Part shown: piece after piece, positions 17,824 through 26,647 of the stretch | Position numbering within the stretch: position 1 is the first letter of the stretch | Layout of the letters: each line of letters opens with the position of its first letter | Assembly (NCBI RefSeq): GCF_003063665.1 | Contig: NZ_NESF01000003.1 | Location: forward strand, 1 to 64,000 | Origin: Limnohabitans sp. Hippo3 | Lineage (GTDB): Bacteria; Pseudomonadota; Gammaproteobacteria; Burkholderiales; Burkholderiaceae_C | Length of the DNA: 64,000 nt | Direction: 5' to 3' | Position numbers and translations under genes: made by a program | The notes under the pieces: generated by a model | Seen by the model: only the letters and a program-made list of their open reading frames with translations | Databases searched by the model: none | Told to the model about the DNA's origin: nothing

Positions 17824-18843
17824 ATGACAAAGAACAGCACAACACCCCGCCGCCAATGGCTCAAAGCCGCGCTGAATACGGGCTTGATGGCCGCAGCCTG
17901 CACTGGCCTGGCCCTCGGCGCCAGCACGGCCGCAGCGCAAGCGGCCTACCCCGCCAAGCCGATTCGCCTGGTGGTCCCCTTTGCGACCGGTGGTGTGACC
18001 GACACCAGCGGCCGCCTGATTGCCGAGCAACTGTCCAAACGGCTGGGCCAGCAGGTGATCGTGGACAACAAGCCTGGCGCTTCGGGCAACATCGGCACGC
18101 AAATGGTGGCCACGGCCGAACCCGATGGCTACACCTTGCTCCTGGGTTTTGATGGCACGCTGGTCATCAACCCGCATGTGTTCCCCAAAGTGGGTTTTGA
18201 CACAGCCAAAGACTTTGCCCCGATCGGCAAGATTGGCGATGCCATCTTGATTTTGGTGTCGCACCCCGGTGTGCCTGCCAAGACGCTCAAAGACGTGATC
18301 GCCCTGTCCAAAACCCAATCCGGTGGCTTGTCGTATGGCACGTCCGGCACGGGCGGTACGCCGCACATCGCGGGTGAGTTGCTCAAGCAGCGCACGGGCG
18401 CCAACCTGACCCACATCCCCTACAAAGGCGGTGGCCAGGCCATGATCGATGTGATGGGCGGCACCATCCCCTTGGTGTACACCGCCGTGGCGGGGGCGAT
18501 TCAGCACGTCAAGTCGGGCAAGCTGCACGCGGTGGCGGTGTCCAGCGCGCAGCGTGCACCGTCCATGCCCGATGTGCCCACCTTCATTGAAGGCGGCGTG
18601 CCCGACTTCGACATCAACTCCTGGGTGGGTTTGCTGGCCCCGGCCAAAACACCTCGGGCGATTGTGGACAAGCTCAACACCGAACTGAATGCCGTACTGA
18701 ACGACCCGGTGGTGCGCGAGCGCCTGAACACGCTGGGCATCACGGCCAGCCCGGGTGGCCCCGAAAAATTTGGCCGTGACATGGCGCGTGACTTGTCGCG
18801 TTATGCGGCCGTGGTCAAGTCGGCCAACATCAAGGTGGAGTGA
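17824..18843 (+). CDS. Bug/TctC-type tripartite tricarboxylate transporter receptor
   Basis: A 339-residue periplasmic receptor with a long signal peptide (MTKNSTTPRRQWLKAAL start, twin-Arg-like RR at residues 9-10, cleavage near AAAQA). The family signature VVPFATGGVTDTSGRLIAE follows, then DNKPGASGNIGTQ and GGTIPLVYTAVAG. The ATG at 17824 has a GGAGACA ribosome site. It lies directly behind the lyase gene and just before a convergent FadR-type regulator, so the three are likely a functional unit. Confidence 0.9.
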   Translation: MTKNSTTPRRQWLKAALNTGLMAAACTGLALGASTAAAQAAYPAKPIRLVVPFATGGVTDTSGRLIAEQLSKRLGQQVIVDNKPGASGNIGTQMVATAEPDGYTLLLGFDGTLVINPHVFPKVGFDTAKDFAPIGKIGDAILILVSHPGVPAKTLKDVIALSKTQSGGLSYGTSGTGGTPHIAGELLKQRTGANLTHIPYKGGGQAMIDVMGGTIPLVYTAVAGAIQHVKSGKLHAVAVSSAQRAPSMPDVPTFIEGGVPDFDINSWVGLLAPAKTPRAIVDKLNTELNAVLNDPVVRERLNTLGITASPGGPEKFGRDMARDLSRYAAVVKSANIKVE

Positions 18844-18844
18844 T

Positions 18845-19651
18845 TCAAGTCCGCAGCCCTTTGACCAGGGGCTGTGCCAGCCGCTCGCCTTCTTGTACCC
18901 AGAAGGCCGGGTCTGCGCTGCGGATGCGGGTGATGGCATTGCCCATGTGCGTGGCAGCAGCTTGTCTGGCCGCAGCAGCGTCACCGGCTTTGACGGCTTG
19001 CAAAATGGCTTGGTGTTCGGTTTGCACTTCGGCTGCAAAGTCCATGCGCCGCGCTTCGTTGGCCCGGGTCACTTGTGTGGCCCCGTGCAAAAACTGGCCC
19101 AGGTACTCCAGTGTCTGGATCAGGAATGGGTTGCACGTGGCGTCGGCAATGGCCCGGTGAAAGTTTACGTCTTCGGCCACACCATCGCCTCCCGACTGGA
19201 CGGCGGCATCTAGGGCCCGAACGGCTTGCTCGATCTTGCGAAGATCGCGTGCGTTGCGCCGTTCGGCGGCCAGTGCGGCCACTTCGGCTTCAAGTGCGCG
19301 GCGCACCTCCACCATCTGGATCACGGCCTCTTGCGAGGCGGCATGCCGCGCCTCGAAGTTGAGCGGCGCGAAGGGCAGCTGCGGGTTGACAAACACCCCG
19401 CTGCCTTGGCGCGAATCGACCAGGCCCAAAGACTTGAGCCTGGACACGGCCTCGCGCACCACGGTGCGGCTGACTTCAAACTGCTCCACCAGGCGTGCCT
19501 CGGTGGGCAGTTTGTCGCCGGGCAAAAGGCGGCCTTGTTTGATTTCGTTGGCCAGTTGCTCGGCCACCTGGTCAGACAGGCGAGCGCCGCTGGACACGGG
19601 GGTGAAATGCTGGATCATGAAGTTGTCATACAAAAGACGGACCTTGAGCAT
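18845..19651 (-). CDS. FadR-subfamily GntR transcriptional regulator
   Basis: A 268-residue regulator. The GntR winged helix is at about residues 20-90 (LSDQVAEQLANEIKQGRLLPGDKLPTE, then VSRTVVREAVSRLKSLGLVDSRQGSG). The FCD helical ligand domain follows with the metal-binding pattern DVNFHRAIADATCNPF and EHQAIL. A second in-frame Met 11 codons downstream is possible. It is divergent from the FAD monooxygenase; the palindrome at 19733-19754 between them is a good candidate operator. Confidence 0.9.
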   Translation of the reverse strand: MLKVRLLYDNFMIQHFTPVSSGARLSDQVAEQLANEIKQGRLLPGDKLPTEARLVEQFEVSRTVVREAVSRLKSLGLVDSRQGSGVFVNPQLPFAPLNFEARHAASQEAVIQMVEVRRALEAEVAALAAERRNARDLRKIEQAVRALDAAVQSGGDGVAEDVNFHRAIADATCNPFLIQTLEYLGQFLHGATQVTRANEARRMDFAAEVQTEHQAILQAVKAGDAAAARQAAATHMGNAITRIRSADPAFWVQEGERLAQPLVKGLRT

Positions 19652-19732
19652 AGCCTGACTGCGGTTTTCACGCTGTCAATCTGGTTCGTTGTCGCCTGAA
19701 AAACAAAAATTCCTGCAAGTTTAAAATTACGG

Positions 19733-19754
19733 ATAGGTAAATTGATTTATCTAT
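19733..19754. promoter_or_regulatory. Candidate FadR/GntR operator
   Basis: ATAGGTAAAT-TG-ATTTATCTAT is a near-perfect 22-bp palindrome (9 of 10 arm positions) in an AT-rich stretch between the divergent regulator and monooxygenase genes. A second palindromic GTAAATTAC lies at 19756-19764. Confidence 0.5.
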
Positions 19755-19810
19755 AGTAAATTACCGTTTGTCGCACCGAAAGGTGTTTACCTCATGGCCG
19801 GAGACCACGC

Positions 19811-21511
19811 ATGGGCGCTTACATCAACCCGATCTATCCCTACAAGTCGCCTGCCGATTTGATGTCCACACCGCCGCAGCGCAAACCACTGATCGTCATT
19901 GGCGCAGGGCCAGTGGGCCTGGCCGCCGCCATCGATGCCCGATTGCAGGGTTTGGACGTGTTGGTGCTGGACGATGACAAAACCGTCTCGGTCGGCTCAC
20001 GGGCCGTCTGCTACGCCAAGCGCTCGCTCGAAATCCTCGACCGTTTGGGCATTGCCGAGCAGGCCTGCAACATGGGCGTGAGCTGGAATATCGGCCGCAC
20101 CTTCCTCGAAGAAGACGAGGTCTACCAGTTCAACCTGGTGCCCGACGCGGGCCACAAGCGCCCCGGCATGATCAACCTGCAGCAGTACCACGTGGAGGAA
20201 ATGCTGATTGCGCGCGCCTTGGAGCTGGGCGCGGACATCCGTTGGCAGCACAAGGTCACCGCAGTCACCCGCCACGACGATCACGCCACCCTCACGGTGG
20301 AAACACCTGACGGCACCTTCGACATCGAAGCCGACTGGCTGGTGGTGGCCGACGGCGCACGCAGCCCCATTCGTCGCCACCTGGGGCTGGACATCGAAGG
20401 CCGCGTGTTCCAGGACCGCTTCCTCATCGCCGACGTGATCATGAAAGCCGACTACCCGGCCGAGCGCTGGTTCTGGTTTGACCCGCCTTTCCACCTCAAC
20501 CAGAGCGTGCTGCTGCACAAGCAAAGCAACAACGTCTGGCGCATCGACTTCCAGCTCGGCTGGGACGCCGACCCCGAAGAAGAAAAAAAGCCCGAAAAAG
20601 TCATCCCGCGCCTGCAGGCCATGCTGGGCGACGACCGGCCGTTTGAGCTGGAGTGGGTGAGCATCTACACCTTCCAGTGCCGCCGCATGACCGACTTCCG
20701 CCACGGCCGCGTGCTGTTTGTGGGCGACGCGGCGCACCAGGTCTCGCCCTTTGGCGCACGTGGCGCCAACTCGGGCTTTCAGGACGCGGACGATCTGATG
20801 TGGAAGCTGGGCTTGGTCATCAAAGGCCAAGCCAGCGAGAAACTGCTCGACACCTACGCGCACGACCGCCAGTTTGCCGCCGACGAAAACATCATGAACT
20901 CGACCCGCTCGACCGACTTCATCACGCCCAAGAGCCGCACCAGCAAAACCTTCCGCAACCAGGTGCTGGCGCTGGCCAAGCACTACCCGTTTGCGCGTAA
21001 GCTGGTCAATTCGGGCCGCTTGTCCATGCCGTCTTTCCTGACCGAGTCGGTGCTCAACACGCCCGACACCGACGCTTTTGAAGGCCAGATGGTGCCTGGC
21101 GCACCGATGGACGACGCGCCGGTGCAAGTGGACGGACAAGACGCTTGGTTGCTCGACCAAGTGGGCAAAGGTTTTCAGGTCTTGTTATTTGTTGACGCAG
21201 CGCCTTCGCCCGAAGTGCTGGCCCAACTCGCATCCTGTGGGAGCGCGCCCCTGCGCGCGAATGCCCAGCCCGTCCAAGCGACGCCCCTCATCGTCGCATC
21301 CAGCCCCCTGAACATCCCCGGCGTGAAAGTGATCGTCGACACCCAAGGCCTGGTGGCCAAACGCTACGACGCACGACCCGGCACCACCTACCTACTGCGC
21401 CCCGACCAGCACGTGGTGGCCCGCTGGCGCACGCTGGACACCCACACCGTGCAGGCCGCACTGGCCCGAGCGACAGGGCTCAACATCGGAAGCCACATCG
21501 GCCAGGCCTGA
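19811..21511 (+). CDS. FAD-dependent aromatic-ring monooxygenase family protein
   Basis: A 566-residue class A flavoprotein hydroxylase. The dinucleotide motif IGAGPVGLAAA is at residues 30-40. The DG motif appears as VVADGARSPIRRHLG, and the second FAD motif is VLFVGDAAHQVSPFGARGANSGFQDA. It has the thioredoxin-like C-terminal domain of phenol/3-hydroxyphenylpropionate (MhpA) type enzymes. The N-terminal 20 residues before the Rossmann fold are unusually long. A family-A half REP element lies in frame at about residues 475-484. It is followed 18 bases later by a DUF2783 gene. Confidence 0.88.
   Translation: MGAYINPIYPYKSPADLMSTPPQRKPLIVIGAGPVGLAAAIDARLQGLDVLVLDDDKTVSVGSRAVCYAKRSLEILDRLGIAEQACNMGVSWNIGRTFLEEDEVYQFNLVPDAGHKRPGMINLQQYHVEEMLIARALELGADIRWQHKVTAVTRHDDHATLTVETPDGTFDIEADWLVVADGARSPIRRHLGLDIEGRVFQDRFLIADVIMKADYPAERWFWFDPPFHLNQSVLLHKQSNNVWRIDFQLGWDADPEEEKKPEKVIPRLQAMLGDDRPFELEWVSIYTFQCRRMTDFRHGRVLFVGDAAHQVSPFGARGANSGFQDADDLMWKLGLVIKGQASEKLLDTYAHDRQFAADENIMNSTRSTDFITPKSRTSKTFRNQVLALAKHYPFARKLVNSGRLSMPSFLTESVLNTPDTDAFEGQMVPGAPMDDAPVQVDGQDAWLLDQVGKGFQVLLFVDAAPSPEVLAQLASCGSAPLRANAQPVQATPLIVASSPLNIPGVKVIVDTQGLVAKRYDARPGTTYLLRPDQHVVARWRTLDTHTVQAALARATGLNIGSHIGQA
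21234..21262. repeat. Half REP-like element (family A) inside a coding sequence
   Basis: CCTGTGGGAG and GCGCGC-CCCT-GCGCGC-GAATG match the left half of the family-A element but lie within the FAD monooxygenase gene. They encode SCGSAPLRANA without breaking the frame. Confidence 0.6.
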
Positions 21512-21529
21512 ACCGCACCAAGGACTGAC

Positions 21530-21772
21530 ATGAAAACCGACATGCACATCGCCCTGAAAACAGACCCCAACTTTCACGAAGCCGGCCGCCGTTTCTTCCG
21601 CGACTTCTCACCCGGCGACGAGTTTTATGAACACCTGATCGAAGCCCACAACGGCCTGAGCGACGAACAAAGCGAGGCGCTCAATGCCCGCCTGATCCTG
21701 CTGCTGGCCAATCACATTGGGGATTTGAAGGTGTTGCGTGAAGCGCTGGACAAGGCACGGGCGGGGGCTTGA
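21530..21772 (+). CDS. DUF2783 domain-containing small protein
   Basis: An 80-residue acidic helical protein. The core is FYEHLIEAHNGLSDEQSEALNARLILLLANHIGD, which I recognise as the DUF2783 pattern. It lies immediately downstream of the FAD monooxygenase, the usual context for this family, so it may assist or stabilise that enzyme (inference). Its function is unknown. After it come 273 bases without a gene, ending in the higBA promoter. Confidence 0.8.
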   Translation: MKTDMHIALKTDPNFHEAGRRFFRDFSPGDEFYEHLIEAHNGLSDEQSEALNARLILLLANHIGDLKVLREALDKARAGA

Positions 21773-22011
21773 GCGAAATTTTTGCACGGGCTGATTTGTT
21801 CAGATTGAGGTTTTCTGATTGACGATGGGGTAGACACCGTCGCCCCACAGTGCATTCGAGTTCTCCATCATCAGCGCGATGATCACGGATACGAGCTTGC
21901 CCGGCAAACGAGTGCAATCATGCAACTGGCCGCTGTTGATCCTTCCAGTCGTTTGGGACTCGACGCCTCTGGCTTTGCTGGGTCATTGGCTCAAGCAGTC
22001 ATTTTCGATTG

Positions 22012-22040
22012 TTGTGTTGATACCAATTTGGTATCATAAT
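22012..22040 (+). promoter_or_regulatory. higBA promoter with embedded operator palindrome
   Basis: TTGTGT (22012-22017) and CATAAT (22035-22040) are separated by exactly 17 bases. A perfect palindrome TGATACCAA-T-TTGGTATCA (22018-22036) fills that spacer. This fits autorepression by the HigA antitoxin. Confidence 0.65.
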
Positions 22041-22045
22041 GAATC

Positions 22046-22339
22046 ATGCGAATCGTTGCGATATCTACACTTCGTGCCTTTTGGACAAAGCATCCTGATG
22101 CACAAACACCGTTAACGGCTTGGTACGCGTTGGCCAGCAGGGCGCAATGGAGGTCGCCATCTGACATCAAAAATGCCTACAGAAATGCCAGCTTTACAGC
22201 CAACAATCGGGTGGTGTTCAACATCAAGGGCAATGACTACCGGTTGGTGGTGCTGGTTCGCTATGACAAAGGCTTGTTGTTTGTGAAGTTTGTGGGTACG
22301 CATGCGCAATACGACAAGATCGATGTGTTGACTGTTTGA
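22046..22339 (+). CDS. higB: HigB family mRNA-interferase toxin
   Basis: A 97-residue RelE-superfamily toxin: MRIVAISTLRAFWTKHPDA, AWYALASRAQW, NNRVVFNIKGNDYRLVV and a terminal KFVGTHAQYDKIDV. These match the HigB_toxin family, whose members cut mRNA on the ribosome. The gene precedes its antitoxin, as in other higBA loci. Its ATG is only 6 bases after the predicted -10 element, so the transcript may be leaderless or nearly so. Confidence 0.9.
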   Translation: MRIVAISTLRAFWTKHPDAQTPLTAWYALASRAQWRSPSDIKNAYRNASFTANNRVVFNIKGNDYRLVVLVRYDKGLLFVKFVGTHAQYDKIDVLTV

Positions 22340-22350
22340 AGGAGAACCCT

Positions 22351-22734
22351 GTGGAAATCCGCACCATTCACAACAAAAAAGAATACAAGGCAGCCCTGGA
22401 AGCCATCGAGCAACTTTGGGATGCTCCAGCCAAGTCTGCCGAAGCCGAGCGTTTGGATGTGCTCACTCTGCTGGTGGAACATTACGAGAAAACGCACTTT
22501 CCGATCGCTGACCCAGACCCGATTGAGCTGATTGAGCACGTCATGGAGAGCCGTGGGCTGACCCGCAAAGATCTTGAACCCATGATTGGCCCCCGTGGCC
22601 GTGTGGCTGATATTTTGAACAGAACGCGCCCATTGACGCTCGAAATGATCCGCCGCTTGGTCGCTCAGCTTGATTTGCCCGCAGACGTCTTGGTGAAACC
22701 CTACTTGTTGCGCGAAGAGTTATTGGCTGCTTGA
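22351..22734 (+). CDS. higA: HigA family antitoxin
   Basis: A 127-residue helix-turn-helix antitoxin. The N-terminal toxin-binding part includes KKEYKAALEAIEQLWDAP. The HTH at about residues 70-120 reads MESRGLTRKDLEPMIGPRGRVADILNRTRPLTL, the HigA/YgjM form. The GTG at 22351 is chosen because a strong AAGGAG lies 6-8 bases upstream. The gene starts 11 bases after higB stops, and it probably binds the palindrome in the promoter. Confidence 0.9.
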   Translation: MEIRTIHNKKEYKAALEAIEQLWDAPAKSAEAERLDVLTLLVEHYEKTHFPIADPDPIELIEHVMESRGLTRKDLEPMIGPRGRVADILNRTRPLTLEMIRRLVAQLDLPADVLVKPYLLREELLAA

Positions 22735-22883
22735 GACGGCTGACCCCACGCTCGTAGACATGACGATGAAGTTGTAGATCGGTACCTTCAGGTCCGACAT
22801 GGTGGACTTCGGTTCAGATCGCATGTCGGCTCTGTTGCCACCGACCTAAGGGCTGACGACAACAGCCCAATAAAACGCTCAGC

Positions 22884-23780
22884 TCAATACGCGACAACAT
22901 CTTCCTTGATCGCCTTCGCCAGCAATCCCGCCAAGCCCATCACATTGCTCGGATGCGCCACGCTGTCCGTGCTCCAGAATTCGCCCACACCTGCCTGATG
23001 GATGCGTTGCAGCGCATCGCCTGCCAGCAGGGCGTGCGTCACGGCCACGTCCACGCTGGCCGCGCCTGCGGCCAATGCCAAGCCAGCGGCGGTGGCCAGG
23101 GTGTGGCCGCTGCTGGCCACGTCGTCCAGCAGCACCACGGCCTGGCCGCGCAGGTCGCACGTGGGCAGCGCGATGCTCACGGCGTGGTCGCCGTGGCGCA
23201 CTTTGCTGCACACCGCATGTTTCAGGCCGTGGGCAGCGGCGGCTTGGGTGACCCATTGCGCTGACTCGCTGTCGGGTCCGAGCAAGAACGCGCCAGGCCG
23301 GTGCTGCGCAATCCAGTCGCCCAGCAGCGGTGCTGCGCTGAGCGTGATGGCCTGACGGGCGGGCACCGCTTTGGCCAGGGTGGCCACCCGGTGCAGGTGC
23401 GGGTCCACCGTGATGACCGCGTCGAACAGCGTGGCCAGCCAGGCACCCACGATGCGCTGGCTGATGGCCTGGCCGGGGGCGAATGCCATGTCTTGCCGCA
23501 TGTAGGCCAGGTAGGGTGCGACCAGGCTGAGGTGCTTGGCACCCAGTTGGCGGGCGGTGGGTGCGGCCAGCAGCAGTTCGGTCAGTTTGTCGTTTGGCTG
23601 GTGCAGGCTGCGCAGCAGCACCACACGCGGGGGCAAGTGCGCAGGCAGCGTGAGCTGGGTTTCGCCATCGGGAAAGCGGTGACGCTCTACCTGGTGCGGC
23701 ACCAGACCCGCAGCATCGGCCAGGCGCAGGGCGGCGGGGGTTTCGTCTTCAAAGTAGAGCAATGCACCGCGTTCAGGCAT
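22884..23780 (-). CDS. PRPP synthetase-like protein (archaeal-type ribose-phosphate pyrophosphokinase)
   Basis: A 298-residue phosphoribosyltransferase-fold protein. It has HRFPDGETQ near residue 35, PYLAYMRQDMAFAPGQAIS at 89-107, a DPHLHR flexible segment at 126-131, and the PRPP loop LLDDVASSGHT near 217-227. It lacks the FSGN start of standard bacterial Prs; the PYLAYMRQD form and short length are closer to archaeal PRPP synthetases. It is likely a second, specialised paralogue. It starts 13 bases after the AMP-phosphorylase-like gene, so the two are co-transcribed. Confidence 0.82.
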   Translation of the reverse strand: MPERGALLYFEDETPAALRLADAAGLVPHQVERHRFPDGETQLTLPAHLPPRVVLLRSLHQPNDKLTELLLAAPTARQLGAKHLSLVAPYLAYMRQDMAFAPGQAISQRIVGAWLATLFDAVITVDPHLHRVATLAKAVPARQAITLSAAPLLGDWIAQHRPGAFLLGPDSESAQWVTQAAAAHGLKHAVCSKVRHGDHAVSIALPTCDLRGQAVVLLDDVASSGHTLATAAGLALAAGAASVDVAVTHALLAGDALQRIHQAGVGEFWSTDSVAHPSNVMGLAGLLAKAIKEDVVAY

Positions 23781-23793
23781 TTGCCGTCCTTCT

Positions 23794-25380
23794 TCAAAAC
23801 TCGACAAACACATGCGGCACTTCATCGGCCTGGCCCAGCGTGTAGCCGCTGGCTTTGCGGCACAGCTGCGTGGCAAATTCCAGGTCGCTCGGGTAGGCGG
23901 CGTGCACCCGGTACAGCGGCGTACCTTGCGTGACGCTATCGCCCAGTTTGTGCAGCAGATCCACCCCGGCGCTTTGCACTTTGGGGGCACCGGCCATGCG
24001 GGCCACGCGGGCGATCTGCAGGTTGTCGATGCCAGTCACCACGCCATCGGCCGGGGTGCACACCTCCAGCGTGAGCCCGCCTAGCGGCGGGTGGTTGTGG
24101 TCAAACGGGCGTGCGCCTTGCGCGTTGATGATGGCTTGCATGCGGCTGAGCGCCCGGCCGGAGTCGAGGATGTCGCGTGCGATGGCAAAGCCGTCGCCGC
24201 CGCGCACATCGGGGCTGGCTTCGATCAGGCGACCGGCCAGCCGCAGCGATTTTTGCCGCAGGTCGTTGGGCGCACGCGGGTCGTTTTCGAGCACGCGCAT
24301 CACGTCGCGCGCTTCGAGCATCGGCCCGACACCCTGGCCCACAGGCTGGCGGCCGTCGGTGATGACCACTTCGAGCGACAGGTGCATGCGTGAGGCCACG
24401 TATTCAAACAACCTGCGCAGGCGCTGCGCCTCGGGCATGGAACGCACCTTGGCGGTGGGGCCGATCGGGATGTCGAGCACCAAGTGGGTGGAACCCGCCG
24501 CGATTTTTTTGGACAGGATGGAGGCGACCATTTGCGCGGGCGAGTCCAGCGACAGCGGCCGCTCGACCGCGATCAGCACATCGTCGGCGGGCGACAGATC
24601 GGCCGTGCTGCCCCAGGCCAGACAGCCACGGTGCGTGCGCACGATCTCGGCCAGCTTTTCAAAAGGCAGCTCCACATCGGCCAGAACTTCCATGGTGTCG
24701 GCCGTGCCGGCGGGCGAGGTGATGGCGCGAGACGAGGTCTTGGGGCACAGGATGCCGTAGGCCGCCAGGATGGGCATGACCAGCATCGAGGTGCGGTTGC
24801 CGGGGATGCCGCCGATGCAGTGTTTGTCGACCACCAGCGGCTCACGCCAGTCCAGACGCCGACCTGCTGCCACCATGGCTTCGGTCAGGAAGTAGACCTC
24901 TTCGCGGTCCATCTCGCCCCGGTTGGTGGCCACCACAAAGGCCGTGAGTTCGATCTTGGAATAGTGGTGCCCCGCAATGTCCCGAACGATGGCGTGGAAG
25001 TCGTTCTGGTCCAGGCGTTCGCCATCGATCTTGCGAAACAGTGCCTCCATCGACGCCGGGGGCTCCGCCTGCGAGACCGAAGCGGTGTGTCCATCGGGCA
25101 CACCCAGGTGGCGAAAAGCGTCTTCGGACAGGCCGATTTCGGTGCAGGCCACGATGCTGTCGTCGTCGACCACATTGAGGGTGGCCAACACATGCCGGCC
25201 GTTGGCGCGCACTTCGATTTTGGACAGGGCCTGAAAACCCTCGGCCCGGTACACCGCGCAGTTGCGGTTGAGGTAGGCCACGTTTTCACGGTAAGTGTCG
25301 ATGGCCACACGGCGCAAGGACAAAGGCGAGGCCCGGTCGGCGGGGCCAGGTGGAGAAGCGGAGGGGGATGGCGTGTCCAT
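23794..25380 (-). CDS. Thymidine/AMP phosphorylase family protein (archaeal-type)
   Basis: A 528-residue nucleoside phosphorylase. It has an N-terminal swivelling domain of about 100 residues, then the phosphorylase domains with [10 protein letters not shown] (186-195) and [15 protein letters not shown] (214-228). These motifs match the archaeal AMP phosphorylase/DeoA-like group rather than the shorter bacterial DeoA (about 440 residues). The reaction would be phosphorolysis of AMP or another nucleotide to base plus ribose 1,5-bisphosphate, or of a nucleoside. The partner gene encodes a PRPP synthetase homologue. Confidence 0.82.
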   Translation of the reverse strand: MDTPSPSASPPGPADRASPLSLRRVAIDTYRENVAYLNRNCAVYRAEGFQALSKIEVRANGRHVLATLNVVDDDSIVACTEIGLSEDAFRHLGVPDGHTASVSQAEPPASMEALFRKIDGERLDQNDFHAIVRDIAGHHYSKIELTAFVVATNRGEMDREEVYFLTEAMVAAGRRLDWREPLVVDKHCIGGIPGNRTSMLVMPILAAYGILCPKTSSRAITSPAGTADTMEVLADVELPFEKLAEIVRTHRGCLAWGSTADLSPADDVLIAVERPLSLDSPAQMVASILSKKIAAGSTHLVLDIPIGPTAKVRSMPEAQRLRRLFEYVASRMHLSLEVVITDGRQPVGQGVGPMLEARDVMRVLENDPRAPNDLRQKSLRLAGRLIEASPDVRGGDGFAIARDILDSGRALSRMQAIINAQGARPFDHNHPPLGGLTLEVCTPADGVVTGIDNLQIARVARMAGAPKVQSAGVDLLHKLGDSVTQGTPLYRVHAAYPSDLEFATQLCRKASGYTLGQADEVPHVFVEF

Positions 25381-25446
25381 GGCATTCAGCCTACACCCAA
25401 AACGCCCGTTGCGGCAGGTCTGCCAAGCCTCAGGCCTTGCAGTGAC

Positions 25447-26646
25447 TCAATGCCTGCGCAAAAAAAACTGCGCCGTCGCGCCGGTCAGGGCAAAGGCCAG
25501 CATCATCCAGCCGAGGTTGACCGCGCCTTCGTGCGGCACCAGGCCCACCAGATAACCCCCGGTGGCCCCGGTGAGCTGCTGCATCAGGCCAGCCACGGCA
25601 GCGGCCGATCCGGCCAGCGCGGGCAGCACGCCCACGGTGCCCGCCAGCGCAGGCGGGTTGAGCAGGCCATGGCCAAAGCCCAGCAAGAGCAGCGGCAGGG
25701 CCACAGCCAGCGCCGTCTGCACACCAAACAGCCCCAGCGCCAGCATCACGACCAGGCCGCCCAGGGTCAGGGCCTGGCCCCAGGCCATGACGCGCGATTC
25801 GCCCGCCTGCGCAATCAGCCGCGACGTCATGAAATTGCCCAAAATATAGGACACGGGCACGGCCATGATGAACCAGCCAATGCCGTCGGGGCCGATGCCG
25901 TAACCCTTGAGCACAATCGGAGCCCCGGCGAGGAAGGCATAAAACGTGGCGGTGGTCGCGGCAAGGATGGCGACGTACAGCAAAAAGCGCGGCTCGCGCA
26001 GCAAGCGGGCATAGGCGCTGAGCATGGACCGCAGCCAGTGGCCCGGTGCAGGTGCAGGTTTGGCCACACGCGGCAAACCCAGCCACGCGGCCACCAGCAG
26101 CACCGCCGCCAGCACCGCCAGCAGCACGAAGTTGGTCTGCCAGCCGTAGCGCACATGGATCTGCCCGCCGATCAGCGTGGCCAGCGGCGGGCACATGCCC
26201 AGCGCCATGCCGATGTAGGCCATGACGCGGGTGCGCTGTGGCCCGGTGAACAGGTCTTGCACCATGGAGCGGCTGACCACCATGCTGGCCGCGCTGCCCG
26301 CGCCTTGCAGCACACGGGCAGCGGTGAGCGTGGCGATGTCGGTGGCCAGTGCGGCCATGACCGAGGCCAGCCCCGCCACCACCAGGCCCAGCATCAAAAT
26401 GGGTTTGCGCCCATGCCGGTCAGACAGCGGGCCGTACACCAGCTGCAACGCGCCGTAGGCGACCACATAGCCACTGAAGGTCAGCTGCACATCGGCCTGG
26501 CGGGTGTTGAAGAGGGTGCCCCACTCCTGCATGGAGGGCAGGCACAGCGTCATTGCGAGCAGGCCAAAGGCGATTTGGGCCAGCACATTGGCGATCAGCC
26601 AGGGGCCGTGAGCGCGCGGGCCCTGGTTGGCTGGTGTGTTGGGCAT
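25447..26646 (-). CDS. MFS transporter, Bcr/CflA-type drug efflux family
   Basis: A 399-residue, 12-helix inner-membrane transporter. The MFS motif between helices 2 and 3 is GPLSDRHGRKPIL, motif C-like residues follow in MALGMCPPLATLIGG, and the YGALQLVYGPLSDR stretch is typical of Bcr/CflA. It starts 1 base after the metW stop, so it belongs to the metX-metW transcript. Substrate is unknown; export of a methionine-related or drug-like compound is only a guess. Confidence 0.88.
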   Translation of the reverse strand: MPNTPANQGPRAHGPWLIANVLAQIAFGLLAMTLCLPSMQEWGTLFNTRQADVQLTFSGYVVAYGALQLVYGPLSDRHGRKPILMLGLVVAGLASVMAALATDIATLTAARVLQGAGSAASMVVSRSMVQDLFTGPQRTRVMAYIGMALGMCPPLATLIGGQIHVRYGWQTNFVLLAVLAAVLLVAAWLGLPRVAKPAPAPGHWLRSMLSAYARLLREPRFLLYVAILAATTATFYAFLAGAPIVLKGYGIGPDGIGWFIMAVPVSYILGNFMTSRLIAQAGESRVMAWGQALTLGGLVVMLALGLFGVQTALAVALPLLLLGFGHGLLNPPALAGTVGVLPALAGSAAAVAGLMQQLTGATGGYLVGLVPHEGAVNLGWMMLAFALTGATAQFFLRRH

Positions 26647-26647
26647 C

